From: Clonostachys chloroleuca | Lineage: Eukaryota > Ascomycota > Sordariomycetes > Hypocreales > Bionectriaceae | Reading direction: 5' to 3' | Length of the DNA stretch: 64,000 nt | NCBI GenBank assembly: GCA_037952775.1 | Contig: JBANAY010000001.1 | Span: 6,386,001 to 6,450,000 of the forward strand | Shown here: one piece after another, positions 26,614-36,094 of the stretch | How positions within the stretch are numbered: the first letter of the stretch is position 1 | Layout of the letters: every line of letters begins with the position of its first letter | Translations under genes and position numbers: made by a program | Notes under the pieces: model-generated | What the model was told of the DNA's origin: nothing | Databases searched by the model: none | Seen by the model: the letters and a program-made list of their open reading frames with translations, nothing else

Positions 26614-28968
26614 ATGGCCGCCGCAGTACCTCAAACTCAGCAACAGCATGCTCCTGCTGCCAACAATAACCCACCTGCTCCAACCGTCGAGGATGACGCT
26701 ATGGACGAGGACAGCGACGACAGCAGCGACGACGACAACCATGCTGAAGACATACAGCTCTTGCGAGATCAAGTTAACCAGCTCAACGCGCACCTTGCGG
26801 ACACTCGCCAAGAGTTGGCCAACGCAACAGCCCTCATGGCGCAGCAAGCCGCCATGCACGCCAACCTCCAGGCTCAAGCCGCAACCGCCGTTCAAGGAAG
26901 AGAGCCAGGACAACTGCTCAAGCCACCACCACCCGAGATGTTCGATGGAACACAAGACCAACTCCAAGGATTCGTGACTCAACTTCAAGTATACTTCAAC
27001 TACTTTCCCGTTACCCTTGGAACAGACGAGAGAAAAGTTACGTACGCCCACTCACGACTCAAGGGAGGCGCACTTAACTGGTTTGAACCCGTCATGAGGG
27101 AATACCTCAGCGGACGAGGGAATCAACGAACCATCAACATCATGACAAGCTTCGATTACTTTGTGGAAGTTCTTCAGCAAACCTTCGGAATCCAGGACGA
27201 GAAGCGCAAGGCAGAACACGAAATCAACCTGCTCTCTCAGAAAGGATCATGCACAACCTTCAGCACTAGGTACCTCCAGCTTTTGGCTAAAACTGGATGG
27301 GACGAAGGACAGGCCATGTCTCATTACTTCGACAGGCTAAAAGAAGAAGTGCAAAAAGAACTCTACAAGGAAGATCGGCCAGCAAGCATTCACGAATACG
27401 TGACTATGGCCATAAGGATCGATGACCGGCAGTACCAGTGGCGAACTCGCAACAAAAAGACAAACTACTTTGCCAACACTGGGAGACCACGACAACAACG
27501 CACCACAGCCTCTGGGACACACGCAGGACCCATGGAGCTAGGAGCTGTGGAGAAACGTAAATGCTACAACTGCAACAAGGTTGGACACATTTCACCCCAA
27601 TGTCCAGAACCTAAGAAAGACAAGAAGAAAGATTGGAAACCTGCCAAGGATGGCAAGAAGCAATTGGGAGCAATTGGGAAAACCGATACCAAAGTCTTGG
27701 GAATGATGCACAAAATCGACCGAGAAGAAACTCCTACGACTATTGTGATTCCTAAGTACCCTCTAAGAGACGCACCCATTTTTCAAGAAGTACTGGAACC
27801 TGAGGAACGCGCAAAACTCAGTGTGGCCAGGAAACGACAAGAAGAAATCCAACAGATCTTCCAAGAGCTTAAGAAAAAGCTTGAACGAGGGGAACCGGTC
27901 CTAGGATTTGGACCACCCACCAAATACGAATATATGTTTTGCTATGCCAACGGAGTCATTCCACGAAACTCCACTGAAAAAGAACAATACTGGCAGACAA
28001 GGATGGAAATCGAAGCCGAACACAACGAACTCCACGCATATCATCAAGAGAAGATGCGGGAACAACATCCAGACGTATCAGAGGAACTGGTCATTTTTGG
28101 AAACAACACTATCAGTGCCATACGGCTCGGTAACGGCGCATATGAAATACCGACCTGCATGAAGACAACATGGACGCACGACCACCCTCTGGAATCATGG
28201 ATGACCTGCTACAATAATCAGTGCCGAGTACATTGGACAGAAAAGGCCAAAAACGATTTCTTTCCATGCCCTAACGGAAGAATACCCGACAAATACACCG
28301 CAGAACAGACGCAACGATTCACGTACCGACGACAGGGTACAAAACAATATGCCATCTTTGAGGAAGACTTGGAAGAATACCCTGAAGAATGCACCTACGG
28401 CGAACTACCAGCAGAATTGTGTACTGAACCAAGGTGCAAGGTTCACAAAAAGGCCAAAATCGAATTATGGCACAAGAACAAGGACCTCGAAGATCAAGCA
28501 ACGGCTGAATGCAACAGTCGAATCGAACGATGCCGCAACTGGAAGTGCAGGAACCACCTGGAAGCCAAAACGATAGCGCTAGAACTGGCTAAGTACGGTG
28601 ACGATGACACAACCCCTGCCAAGACACACCTCCAACAGCATCAGCAGTGGGAAGAAGAAATAAGACAACGCCGCGAACAAGGCGCGCCATCCCCAACGGA
28701 TAGCGAAGAAAGCAGCGACACGGAGGAACAGGAAATCACCTCCACCGACGAAAAAGAATGGGACAAAGCTCACTCTGACGATGGAATACCCACAATCATC
28801 AACGAACTAAATGATTGGAAGAGGAAATACAAACAATTTATCCCTGGCCACGCAGACGAGCCAAGAACCCTTGCGGATATCCTGAAATGGGTACCCAAGA
28901 ACGAAGAAGAGCGAGAACAGCTCGAACAACGAGTCAACCAGGCAAAAAACGACACGAACCGTCTGTAA
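26614..28968 (+). CDS. gag: Gag polyprotein with extended zinc-motif C-terminus
   Basis: 784 residues from the ATG at 26,614 (..GACATCATGG, 66 bp after the LTR); the frame is open upstream, but only non-ATG codons are there. Residues about 50-85 are acidic followed by a coiled-coil-like stretch. About 100-290 is the retrotransposon Gag core (..GGALNWFEP.., ..FGIQDEKRKAE..). A CCHC zinc knuckle CYNCNKVGHISPQC occupies 317-330. The roughly 450 residues after the knuckle are unusual for Gag: they hold three C-x4-C-x2-H motifs (C532/C537/H540, C603/C608/H611, C640/C645/H648) and acidic, Ser-rich stretches. Gag packages the RNA into cytoplasmic virus-like particles. The last 154 nt overlap pol, which is read after a -1 frameshift. 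Confidence 0.9.
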   Translation: MAAAVPQTQQQHAPAANNNPPAPTVEDDAMDEDSDDSSDDDNHAEDIQLLRDQVNQLNAHLADTRQELANATALMAQQAAMHANLQAQAATAVQGREPGQLLKPPPPEMFDGTQDQLQGFVTQLQVYFNYFPVTLGTDERKVTYAHSRLKGGALNWFEPVMREYLSGRGNQRTINIMTSFDYFVEVLQQTFGIQDEKRKAEHEINLLSQKGSCTTFSTRYLQLLAKTGWDEGQAMSHYFDRLKEEVQKELYKEDRPASIHEYVTMAIRIDDRQYQWRTRNKKTNYFANTGRPRQQRTTASGTHAGPMELGAVEKRKCYNCNKVGHISPQCPEPKKDKKKDWKPAKDGKKQLGAIGKTDTKVLGMMHKIDREETPTTIVIPKYPLRDAPIFQEVLEPEERAKLSVARKRQEEIQQIFQELKKKLERGEPVLGFGPPTKYEYMFCYANGVIPRNSTEKEQYWQTRMEIEAEHNELHAYHQEKMREQHPDVSEELVIFGNNTISAIRLGNGAYEIPTCMKTTWTHDHPLESWMTCYNNQCRVHWTEKAKNDFFPCPNGRIPDKYTAEQTQRFTYRRQGTKQYAIFEEDLEEYPEECTYGELPAELCTEPRCKVHKKAKIELWHKNKDLEDQATAECNSRIERCRNWKCRNHLEAKTIALELAKYGDDDTTPAKTHLQQHQQWEEEIRQRREQGAPSPTDSEESSDTEEQEITSTDEKEWDKAHSDDGIPTIINELNDWKRKYKQFIPGHADEPRTLADILKWVPKNEEEREQLEQRVNQAKNDTNRL

Positions 28969-31900
28969 CGGGGCTACAGCGCGGTAAAATGATATTGAAT
29001 CAGAAGACCCTAGGAGCTATAGAGGGAGGAAATTCAATCAATATCGTCACAGACATTGAGATCGAGGGACACCAGCTCACAGCATGGATAGACTGTGGAG
29101 CATCATGCAATTATATCTCACCAGCGGTGATTAACCGACTCCGCTTACCATGGAGGACAAAGAAGAAGTCCTATGATATTATAACTCCGGATGGAACGTC
29201 ATTTGAGTACAACAACGGAATCATCGACTCTGAGACCGATCACCTCATAACCGAAATCCAAGGGAAAAAATTCGACGTCACATACGACTTAGTACCATTA
29301 AATTCCTATGACGTTATATTAGGATTACCATGGCTACGAGATGCGAACCCACTGATAGACTGGTTCACCGGCCGCATAGAGTGGAGGGACACTCTTACGA
29401 ACCTATATCAGGATCAACGGAAATCGAAATTTCGTCAGACGTTAGAAGGACACGACGATTCCTCAACGACTGAAAGCACCACTATAAAAAACCAAAACAA
29501 CGACTCGCAACAACAAGTGGATGCAGTGGTTACAGCCTTGACGGCACCACAACCTGGTACACCAAAAAATCTATCCCGCCAAGAATTACGACGAACAAAA
29601 CGAATCTTGGGCCAGATACAAAAATTAGAACGACCCCCAGAAATAGATTTCATCGATTGGACACGCATGACGAATCAACAAAAACACGACTACGACGTCA
29701 AGTTCAATCTATGGCACAAGCAAGCAAGAAAAGAACAACTACAAAAAGATGAAGAGGAACGCCTCAAAAGGGGAAGACTGGATCACATCCCGAAGGAATA
29801 CCGGAAATACGACAAGCTATTTAAGGAAACCCTAGAAACCGGATTACCACAGCACAGCCAATGGGATCACGAAATCTCCATCATCGACGGAGGAGAACCA
29901 GCCTTCCACAAACTCTACAACCTCACGGAACCTCAGTTGCAAACGCTCCGCGAATACATTGACGATATGTTAGCAAAAGGCTACATACGGTTGTCAACTT
30001 CATCCGCAGGATATCCTGTGATGTTTGTACCAAAAAAGAATGGTAAACTCCGTTTAGTTGTCGACTATCGCCAGCTAAATAAGATCACGCGCAAAGACAG
30101 GACACCCTTACCGCTGATTACAGAACTCAGAGACCGGTTACAGGGCAAACAGTGGTTCACCGCACTAGATCTGAAGGGAGCTTACAACTTGATACGAATA
30201 AAAGAAGGAGACGAATGGAAAACGGCATTTAGAACGAAGTTTGGCTTATACGAGTACCTTGTTATGCCCTTCGGACTAACAAATGCACCTGCAACATTCC
30301 AACGAATGATCAATCAAGTACTCCGGGAGTATCTTGACATCTTCGTGGTTGTATATCTCGACGACATTTTAATATTCTCAGACGACCTAGATACACACAA
30401 GGAACATGTGCACAAGGTCCTGAAGAAACTAGAAGATGCAAATCTCCTAGTAGAACCTGAAAAAAGTCAGTTTCATGTTAAGGAAGTCAACTTCTTAGGA
30501 CACACCATTCGACCCAACGAAATACGAATGGAAAAAAGTAAAATCGCCGCAGTTTCCGAATGGGAGGAACCAACAAACGTCAAAGAAGTACAAGCCTTCC
30601 TCGGATTTGCCAATTACTACCGACGATTTATCAAAGACTACGGAAAGATCGCCGCGCCACTGCACGATCTAACGAAGAAAGAAAAAGAATTTCGATGGAA
30701 TTCAAAACATCAAGACGCATTCGACGACATCAAGAATTGTATAACCCATGAACCTGTACTACGGATGTTCGACCCAAACAAAGAAGTAGAACTCGAAACC
30801 GACGCTTCAGATTTTGCGATCGGCGCACAAGTCAGCCAAAGGGACGACGAAGGGAGACTACACCCTGTAGCGTTCTACTCGAAGAAACTACACGGTGCAG
30901 AACTCAACTACCCCATCTATGACAAGGAATTTATGGCTATCATGCGCGCATTCGAAGAATTCGAACACTACTGCCTGGGAACACAACATAAGGTTAAGGT
31001 ATACACGGACCATAAGAATATTCAGTATTTCGCCACAACTCAACAACTCAATGGACGACAAATACGCTACGCTGAATACTTATCCAAGTTCGACTACGAA
31101 ATCATACATCGAAAAGGATCGGAAAACGGACGAGCCGATGCTCTCAGCCGGAAACCCGAGTATGAACAAATAATCCCGAAAACCAACGGACAACTGTTCT
31201 CGACAAACGACAAAGGACATTTAGTACAACAAACTTTAGGCGCCATGCTAAAAGAAACAGCACACGCTAAAATACAGATGGAAGCCATGCCAGACATGAA
31301 AACACTGCAGCAAGACGCAAGAATGGCACTCATCAAAGAAATTCACGAGCACCCGCTCTCAGGACATCAAGGAGTCAAGAAAACATTCGACAGGATAAGA
31401 CAACATCATGATTACCCTGGTCTACGAAAGGACGTACAAACTGTGGTTTCAGAATGTGACACTTGCGCACGAATTAAATCCGCAAGACACAAACCATACG
31501 GAGAACTTAAACCAGTCTCAGTACCAAAACGACCATGGCAATCAATATCCTTCGACCATATTGTCAAGCTACCATTATCAACAGAACCTATGACAGGAGT
31601 ACAATACGACAGTATCTTAGTCGTTATCGACAGACTCACGAAGTATGGACATTTCATTCCATACAAAGAAGCAAGTTCCGCAGAAGATCTTGCATATCAA
31701 TTCCTACGACATGTGGTTAGTCACCACGGATTACCTGAAGAAATAATCTCAGACAGAGGAACGACTTTTGCCTCTAAATTTTGGCAATCCCTTATGGCAC
31801 AAATGGGTACCAAGCATAAGCTTTCGACAGCTTACCACCCCCAGAGCAATGGACAAACGGAACGTTTGAACCAAACATTGGAACAATACTTACGAGCATA

Positions 31901-32687
31901 CGTCAATTATGAACAAGACAATTGGGTACAACTGTTGCCTACGGCTCAGATCGCGTACAACAGTTCAGTACAAGAATCTACTCAGCTTACGCCTATGTAT
32001 GCAAACTACGGTTATGAACCGGAATTCCAGAACCGACAAACGCTCGATGGACCAGATGCACCCGCCGCCATACTCACAAAAGAAACATTACACTCGTTAC
32101 ACGCAGAAATGAAAACAGAATTGGAGTTCATCCAAGAAAGAATGAAAAAATACTACGATAAAACAAGATTGAAGGGACCAATCTTGAAGGAGGGAGACAA
32201 AGTCTACCTACTCCGCAAAAACATCACGACAACACGACCAAGTGATAAATTGGACTACAAAAAACTTGGACCATTCAAAATCAAGGACAAAAAATCAGAC
32301 ACCAACTACGAACTATCACTACCGGATACAATGCACATCCACCCAGTTTTTCATATCTCATTACTCGAAAAAGCACCAGAAAACGCTCCAGATCAAGACC
32401 ATCCCATTGAGGTCTATGAAGAAGAATACGAGCCAGAAAAAATACTAAAGAAAGAAGTCAGAAATGGACAAACATTTTACTTCATCAAATGGAAGGGGTA
32501 TACCGACAATGACAATACCTGGGAACCTGCTAGGCACCTGAAGAACTGCCAGAAGCTTGTCCGACAGTATCACCAGGCCCAGAAACGCCCATCCCAACAA
32601 ACCAAGAAGGGGAAAGCTCCACGCCCTCTTGAAGAAACACCGGATCAATCTCGATCTCCGAGAAAACGGGCTCGGAAGAAGGAGTAA
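28815..32687 (+). CDS. pol: Pol polyprotein (protease-RT-RNase H-integrase-chromodomain)
   Basis: The frame is open for 1290 codons from 28,815 and is expressed as a Gag-Pol fusion from about 28,950; it needs no ATG of its own. Residue numbers count from 28,815. Aspartic protease D-C-G-A-S at 93-97. Reverse transcriptase with YLDD at 514-517. RNase H with E-T-D-A-S (D663). Integrase with an HHCC zinc finger (H..H..CDTC, about 845-885) and a DDE triad D914, D980, E1016, spaced x65 and x35 as in retroviral integrases. A chromodomain at about 1200-1255 (..YEPEKIL..FIKWKGY..NTWEP..). All catalytic residues are intact. The last 158 nt overlap an antisense ORF. Confidence 0.95.
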   Translation: MEEEIQTIYPWPRRRAKNPCGYPEMGTQERRRARTARTTSQPGKKRHEPSVTGLQRGKMILNQKTLGAIEGGNSINIVTDIEIEGHQLTAWIDCGASCNYISPAVINRLRLPWRTKKKSYDIITPDGTSFEYNNGIIDSETDHLITEIQGKKFDVTYDLVPLNSYDVILGLPWLRDANPLIDWFTGRIEWRDTLTNLYQDQRKSKFRQTLEGHDDSSTTESTTIKNQNNDSQQQVDAVVTALTAPQPGTPKNLSRQELRRTKRILGQIQKLERPPEIDFIDWTRMTNQQKHDYDVKFNLWHKQARKEQLQKDEEERLKRGRLDHIPKEYRKYDKLFKETLETGLPQHSQWDHEISIIDGGEPAFHKLYNLTEPQLQTLREYIDDMLAKGYIRLSTSSAGYPVMFVPKKNGKLRLVVDYRQLNKITRKDRTPLPLITELRDRLQGKQWFTALDLKGAYNLIRIKEGDEWKTAFRTKFGLYEYLVMPFGLTNAPATFQRMINQVLREYLDIFVVVYLDDILIFSDDLDTHKEHVHKVLKKLEDANLLVEPEKSQFHVKEVNFLGHTIRPNEIRMEKSKIAAVSEWEEPTNVKEVQAFLGFANYYRRFIKDYGKIAAPLHDLTKKEKEFRWNSKHQDAFDDIKNCITHEPVLRMFDPNKEVELETDASDFAIGAQVSQRDDEGRLHPVAFYSKKLHGAELNYPIYDKEFMAIMRAFEEFEHYCLGTQHKVKVYTDHKNIQYFATTQQLNGRQIRYAEYLSKFDYEIIHRKGSENGRADALSRKPEYEQIIPKTNGQLFSTNDKGHLVQQTLGAMLKETAHAKIQMEAMPDMKTLQQDARMALIKEIHEHPLSGHQGVKKTFDRIRQHHDYPGLRKDVQTVVSECDTCARIKSARHKPYGELKPVSVPKRPWQSISFDHIVKLPLSTEPMTGVQYDSILVVIDRLTKYGHFIPYKEASSAEDLAYQFLRHVVSHHGLPEEIISDRGTTFASKFWQSLMAQMGTKHKLSTAYHPQSNGQTERLNQTLEQYLRAYVNYEQDNWVQLLPTAQIAYNSSVQESTQLTPMYANYGYEPEFQNRQTLDGPDAPAAILTKETLHSLHAEMKTELEFIQERMKKYYDKTRLKGPILKEGDKVYLLRKNITTTRPSDKLDYKKLGPFKIKDKKSDTNYELSLPDTMHIHPVFHISLLEKAPENAPDQDHPIEVYEEEYEPEKILKKEVRNGQTFYFIKWKGYTDNDNTWEPARHLKNCQKLVRQYHQAQKRPSQQTKKGKAPRPLEETPDQSRSPRKRARKKE
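28944..28979 (+). promoter_or_regulatory. Programmed -1 ribosomal frameshift site (gag-pol)
   Basis: The heptamer A-AAA-AAC (28,944-28,950) sits in the correct phase (gag codons GCA AAA AAC), 15 nt before the gag TAA (28,966-28,968). Slipping back one base gives K-K-R-H-E-P.. and joins the pol frame. Eight bases downstream, CCGT (28,959-28,962) can pair with ACGG (28,968-28,971). The loop CTGTA (28,963-28,967) is complementary to TACAG (28,975-28,979), so a small hairpin or compact pseudoknot can form. The heptamer is clear; the RNA structure is inferred. Confidence 0.7.
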
Positions 32688-33156
32688 TCACCGAAGAAGA
32701 AGCCGCCTTGCGGGCTGCCTCCTCTGCCTCCTCACGTTCCACCCGCTCCAATTCCTCGACACTGTCGATACCACGAGACACCGCTCGCATCATCTTATCG
32801 AGCCACATTTTCTTTTGTTTACGCAAACGCCGCACTTTGGCACTTGCGCGCTCCAATTCTTCCTCTGCCGCGTCCAGCTCCTCTTCGGCCCGCTGATGAT
32901 GAACCCCAATACGGCGAATCTGCTGCGCAGATAACCCCTGAATGTCACAGCGCGATTGACCGTGCGACACGCATTCCACACAACGAGAAGAATCCGAAGG
33001 AGACGCCTGACAAGAGCGCTTGCCACGGCCCTCGCAGTAGGAACACACTGGCATGACGGAAGGATTGTTCAGAATGGTAAAAAGAAGAGCGTTCCTACGA
33101 ATTGTGGACGACTCAGTTCTTGACGCTTTCGATTTTGAAATACGACTAGACGACAT
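32530..33156 (-). CDS. Antisense ORF: zinc-cluster-like and coiled-coil protein
   Basis: 208 residues on the strand opposite gag-pol, between the pol end and the 3' LTR, overlapping the chromodomain end of pol by 158 bp. Residues 38-70 carry six cysteines spaced C-x2-C-x7-C-x9-C-x2-C-x7-C (38, 41, 49, 59, 62, 70), close to but not the same as the Zn2Cys6 pattern. Residues about 88-127 form a strongly charged coiled coil (EEELDAAEEELERASAK..), then an acidic Ser-rich tail. The N-terminus is Ser/Arg-rich. The first ATG (33,156) is used; the 3' LTR lies upstream in this orientation and could supply a promoter. It is not part of the standard gag-pol set. A DNA- or RNA-binding regulator of the element is inference. 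Its long open frame outside the pol overlap supports real coding. Confidence 0.6.
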   Translation of the reverse strand: MSSSRISKSKASRTESSTIRRNALLFTILNNPSVMPVCSYCEGRGKRSCQASPSDSSRCVECVSHGQSRCDIQGLSAQQIRRIGVHHQRAEEELDAAEEELERASAKVRRLRKQKKMWLDKMMRAVSRGIDSVEELERVEREEAEEAARKAASSSVITPSSEPVFSEIEIDPVFLQEGVELSPSWFVGMGVSGPGDTVGQASGSSSGA

Positions 33157-33240
33157 GGTGTTAGCATGAATGATGAAGGAAGGAAGTTGGGCAACGCACC
33201 AACTAGGCCGCTGAATATGGTCTTGGGGACAAAACCAACG

Positions 33241-33253
33241 AGAGGGGGCATCA
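33241..33253 (+). promoter_or_regulatory. Polypurine tract of the gypsy element
   Basis: AGAGGGGG followed by CATCA, then the 3' LTR at 33,254. The purine run would prime plus-strand DNA synthesis; the 5-base gap to the LTR is slightly unusual. Confidence 0.5.
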
Positions 33254-33632
33254 TGTTACGAACAACCCCTGCGTCACCCAACCGGACCACCCTTAGTCAT
33301 CACGCGTGGTCACGTGCAGCCAAAACGATATGGTTGATATCCCACATATCAACCATAACGCCAGTCGATCATCAACGATATGGACCATATCGTACATATC
33401 ACCCTAGTATATATACACATTCATTTCACTAGATAGAACACTCTTTCAGACAGTTATCAATAACATCGTCTACGCATCTATTGTTACTAGCTCCACAATA
33501 CTCGCACATTGACAGTGACTAGCATTGCACAGCCTAAGACAACCTGATCGCGCCACTCAGAACAACGCTCTGATTGGTTTAACCCCGACCTACCCTAGAC
33601 CCCCGTCCAGTGTAAGTCATCCAACCGTCACA
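33254..33632 (+). repeat. 3' LTR of the intact gypsy element
   Basis: 379 bp, with no difference seen from the 5' LTR. It is followed by the CTAAT target duplication. Confidence 0.95.
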
Positions 33633-34727
33633 CTAATAGATTAATAGATCCTTAGTAATAGATCCTACTCCTTACCTTTTAGTAGTATAAAAATTCTCCT
33701 ACTAAATTTTAATAGATCCTACTAGGAACTATTATAGAATTACTGATAGAAAAGTATTATAATTAATTTTCTTTTACTAATATAATAAATATTTATAATT
33801 ATAATATTTTTTTTATTAGTTTTACTATAAATAAGAGTATATCCTAAGATCAGATAATATATAATATAGTATATATTTTTTAAAAATATAATTAATAGTT
33901 TATATCTAAATCTTTAATACTATAAGATAAAGTTAAAATATTATACTTTTAGTCTGAGTATAGATATTAATCTTATAAAAACTCTAATAATAAGAGGTAT
34001 TTATATAGCTAGATATATAAATAACCTAGCTATAACTATAGCTCCTAAGGGAGGAAGCTTATTATCTAATAATAATAACTATCTTTTCTTTCTAATTTAA
34101 AACTTAATTTAATTAATTAATTAATTATATCTTACTATTAATTATTTAATTAATTAATTACTAGATATCTTAAATAGCTATAATATCTAATATAAATATT
34201 CTAATCTTTTAAGATCTGATTAATACTTTTAATAAGACTTTTAAAGTAATAATAATAGTTATTTAAGATAATCTAATATAGCTATTTACTAACTATATTT
34301 ATAATATACCTCTCTGATTAGTTAAAGATTTGCTTATAGTAATAAAGTTGCTTTTAATAGTATAGATCGAGTAGCTATATCTACTTATTCTATTACTTTA
34401 TTATATAGCCTATCTAGTATTATAGTAGGTACTTATAGAGGATAGAGACTAACTAGAAGAAAAGCTATATCTTAAGAATAATTACTCTCTTATATAGATT
34501 TACTATAATCTAATATATAATTTATAGTTTCAGTATATTATATACTATATTAAGATAATTATAATAGAGATAGCTTTTAAAAGTTAATTAAGTTTATATT
34601 TTTATTTTTAATTATTTAGTTTAGGTTTAAATTAGAATATTATTTAGATTAGAATATATTAGAGTTTATTTAGGTTTAATCTAAAATTATATATATTTAG
34701 GAATAAGAAAAGTTAGTTACTTAAGAT
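33633..34727. mobile_element. RIP-degraded repeat (continuation beyond the gypsy insertion)
   Basis: Depleted of CA, TG and CG, AT-rich, no frame. It begins with the target duplication of the intact gypsy, so it is the right half of the repeat seen before 26,169. 34,105-34,165 is a run of TTAATTAA-type repeats. No class can be named. Confidence 0.5.
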
Positions 34728-34955
34728 TTGTCAGTAGTCAACTGACAGGTCACCTGATAAGGCACGTGACCAGAGGTCTGACCCCGCGCCTTATCCCTTG
34801 GAAGAGCGTTGCGGCAGAAGATAGAGAGCTTCAGCAATTAATGTGACCACGAGGAGACGAGGAGACCCCTAACAGCAGGTTAGACTGCTGCTAGGCTCCT
34901 GCGATGCACTTGTGACCCCTTCACTCCCTTGAACCGACCCTTGCCTCTGATAAGA
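34728..34955. repeat. Unmutated GC-normal island, possible LTR piece
   Basis: About 230 bp rich in CG, CA and TG between two RIPed blocks. It opens with TGTCAGT-AGTCA-ACTGACA, a perfect 7-bp inverted repeat with a 5-base loop, and contains GTCACCTG..CACGTGAC and GGAGACGAGGAGAC direct repeats. The TG start suggests an LTR end, but no matching CA end was found. Function unknown. Confidence 0.35.
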
Positions 34956-36094
34956 TTATTAATTAATTTACTTCTATATATATAGTATATATTTATAGCT
35001 ATAGAATATTTTTATTAGGAATAATATAGATCTAATATTAATCTAATACTTATTTATATATAGTTAGTTATATTATTTATAATTCTTTAAAATAATCTTC
35101 TTTTATAGTATTTTTTCTAATATTCTAGTATTCTATATATATCCCTTAGATTCCTAATAATATTAACTAATTATTTTCTATATATTACTAATTAATTATT
35201 ACTATTAGGATTTTACTTCTAAATTATTAATTGAAAATAAATATATACTTTATTATATTCTATTTAAATTCTTTTTTAATTTTTTCTAATAATTTCTAAT
35301 AGTACTATATCTATTCTACTTATTCTCCTCTAGAATTTAAATATAGATTACTACTAGGGTAAAACTAAACCTAGGAATTATAAAATTATTAGATATTCTT
35401 TATAGAGTAAGTTTTTATATTATATTTAGAACTTTAATTTTTTATTAGTTTTTTTTAACTATCTCTAATTACTTCTTACTATCTTTAATAGATTTCTAGT
35501 CTTTATACTTTTTTAGCTTTAAATACTAAAGTAAAATATATCTAATTTTATTATAATTATAATATTTATATTTTTTTATAGCTTCTAGCTCTATAAGCTC
35601 TAAATATATTCTAGATATTATAAATAGTAGTAGAACTTATTATATTCTATAATTAGATTTATTATTTATCTTAATATAGTTCTAATTATTTTATTCTTTT
35701 TCTTTTTATAATCTCTATTTATAGATATAGTTATTAATTTATACTATAGTAATTATATATTCTATTAAATCTTCTAGTTTATCTATTTTAAAGAGTTAAT
35801 TTTAATTTTATTCTTAAGTCTATTATAGAATATAGCTTTAAAAGATCTATTATCTTAGTTTATTAGAATATAATTTTTCTAAATTTAATTATTTAGCTAG
35901 AAATAGCTTTACTTTATTATATATTCTTAAGTTCCTTTATAGTTTATTATTTATAATCTATTTTATTAAAAGCTCCTATAAATATAATAATAAAGTAATT
36001 ATAGCTAGTAAGAATATTAACTATATTCTAATCCTTATTTTCTAATTTAGCTTTATTTTTATACTAATTATAGAGGAATATCTAGAACTATTAT
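34956..36094 (-). mobile_element. RIP-degraded gypsy gag (minus strand)
   Basis: On the minus strand it follows the intact gag around the zinc knuckle and the following Lys-rich region (intact about 27,350-27,770), heavily changed C-to-T and G-to-A. It is interrupted at 36,095 by a solo LTR and continues at 37,772. Confidence 0.65.

Larger units (their letters stand above)
26170..33632 (+). mobile_element. Intact Ty3/gypsy chromovirus LTR retrotransposon (7463 bp)
   Basis: Complete element with two 379-bp LTRs that look identical, a 5-bp target duplication (CTAAT at 26,165-26,169 and 33,633-33,637), open gag and pol in the -1 relationship, and a C-terminal chromodomain. Unlike every other repeat here it keeps normal CA, TG and CG frequency, so it has not been through RIP. 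Identical LTRs and full ORFs mean a recent, possibly still competent insertion. It landed inside an older RIPed repeat. Pol order is protease, reverse transcriptase, RNase H, integrase, chromodomain, which defines Ty3/gypsy. Chromodomains of this family are known to steer integration towards heterochromatin, which fits the AT-rich target. Confidence 0.95.

Noticed and set aside
26533..27051. 172-codon minus-strand ORF opposite gag
   Set aside because: Shadow of the gag coding bias, rich in Leu/Ser/Val without motifs. The 32,530-33,156 antisense ORF differs because most of it lies outside gag-pol and has a cysteine pattern and coiled coil.
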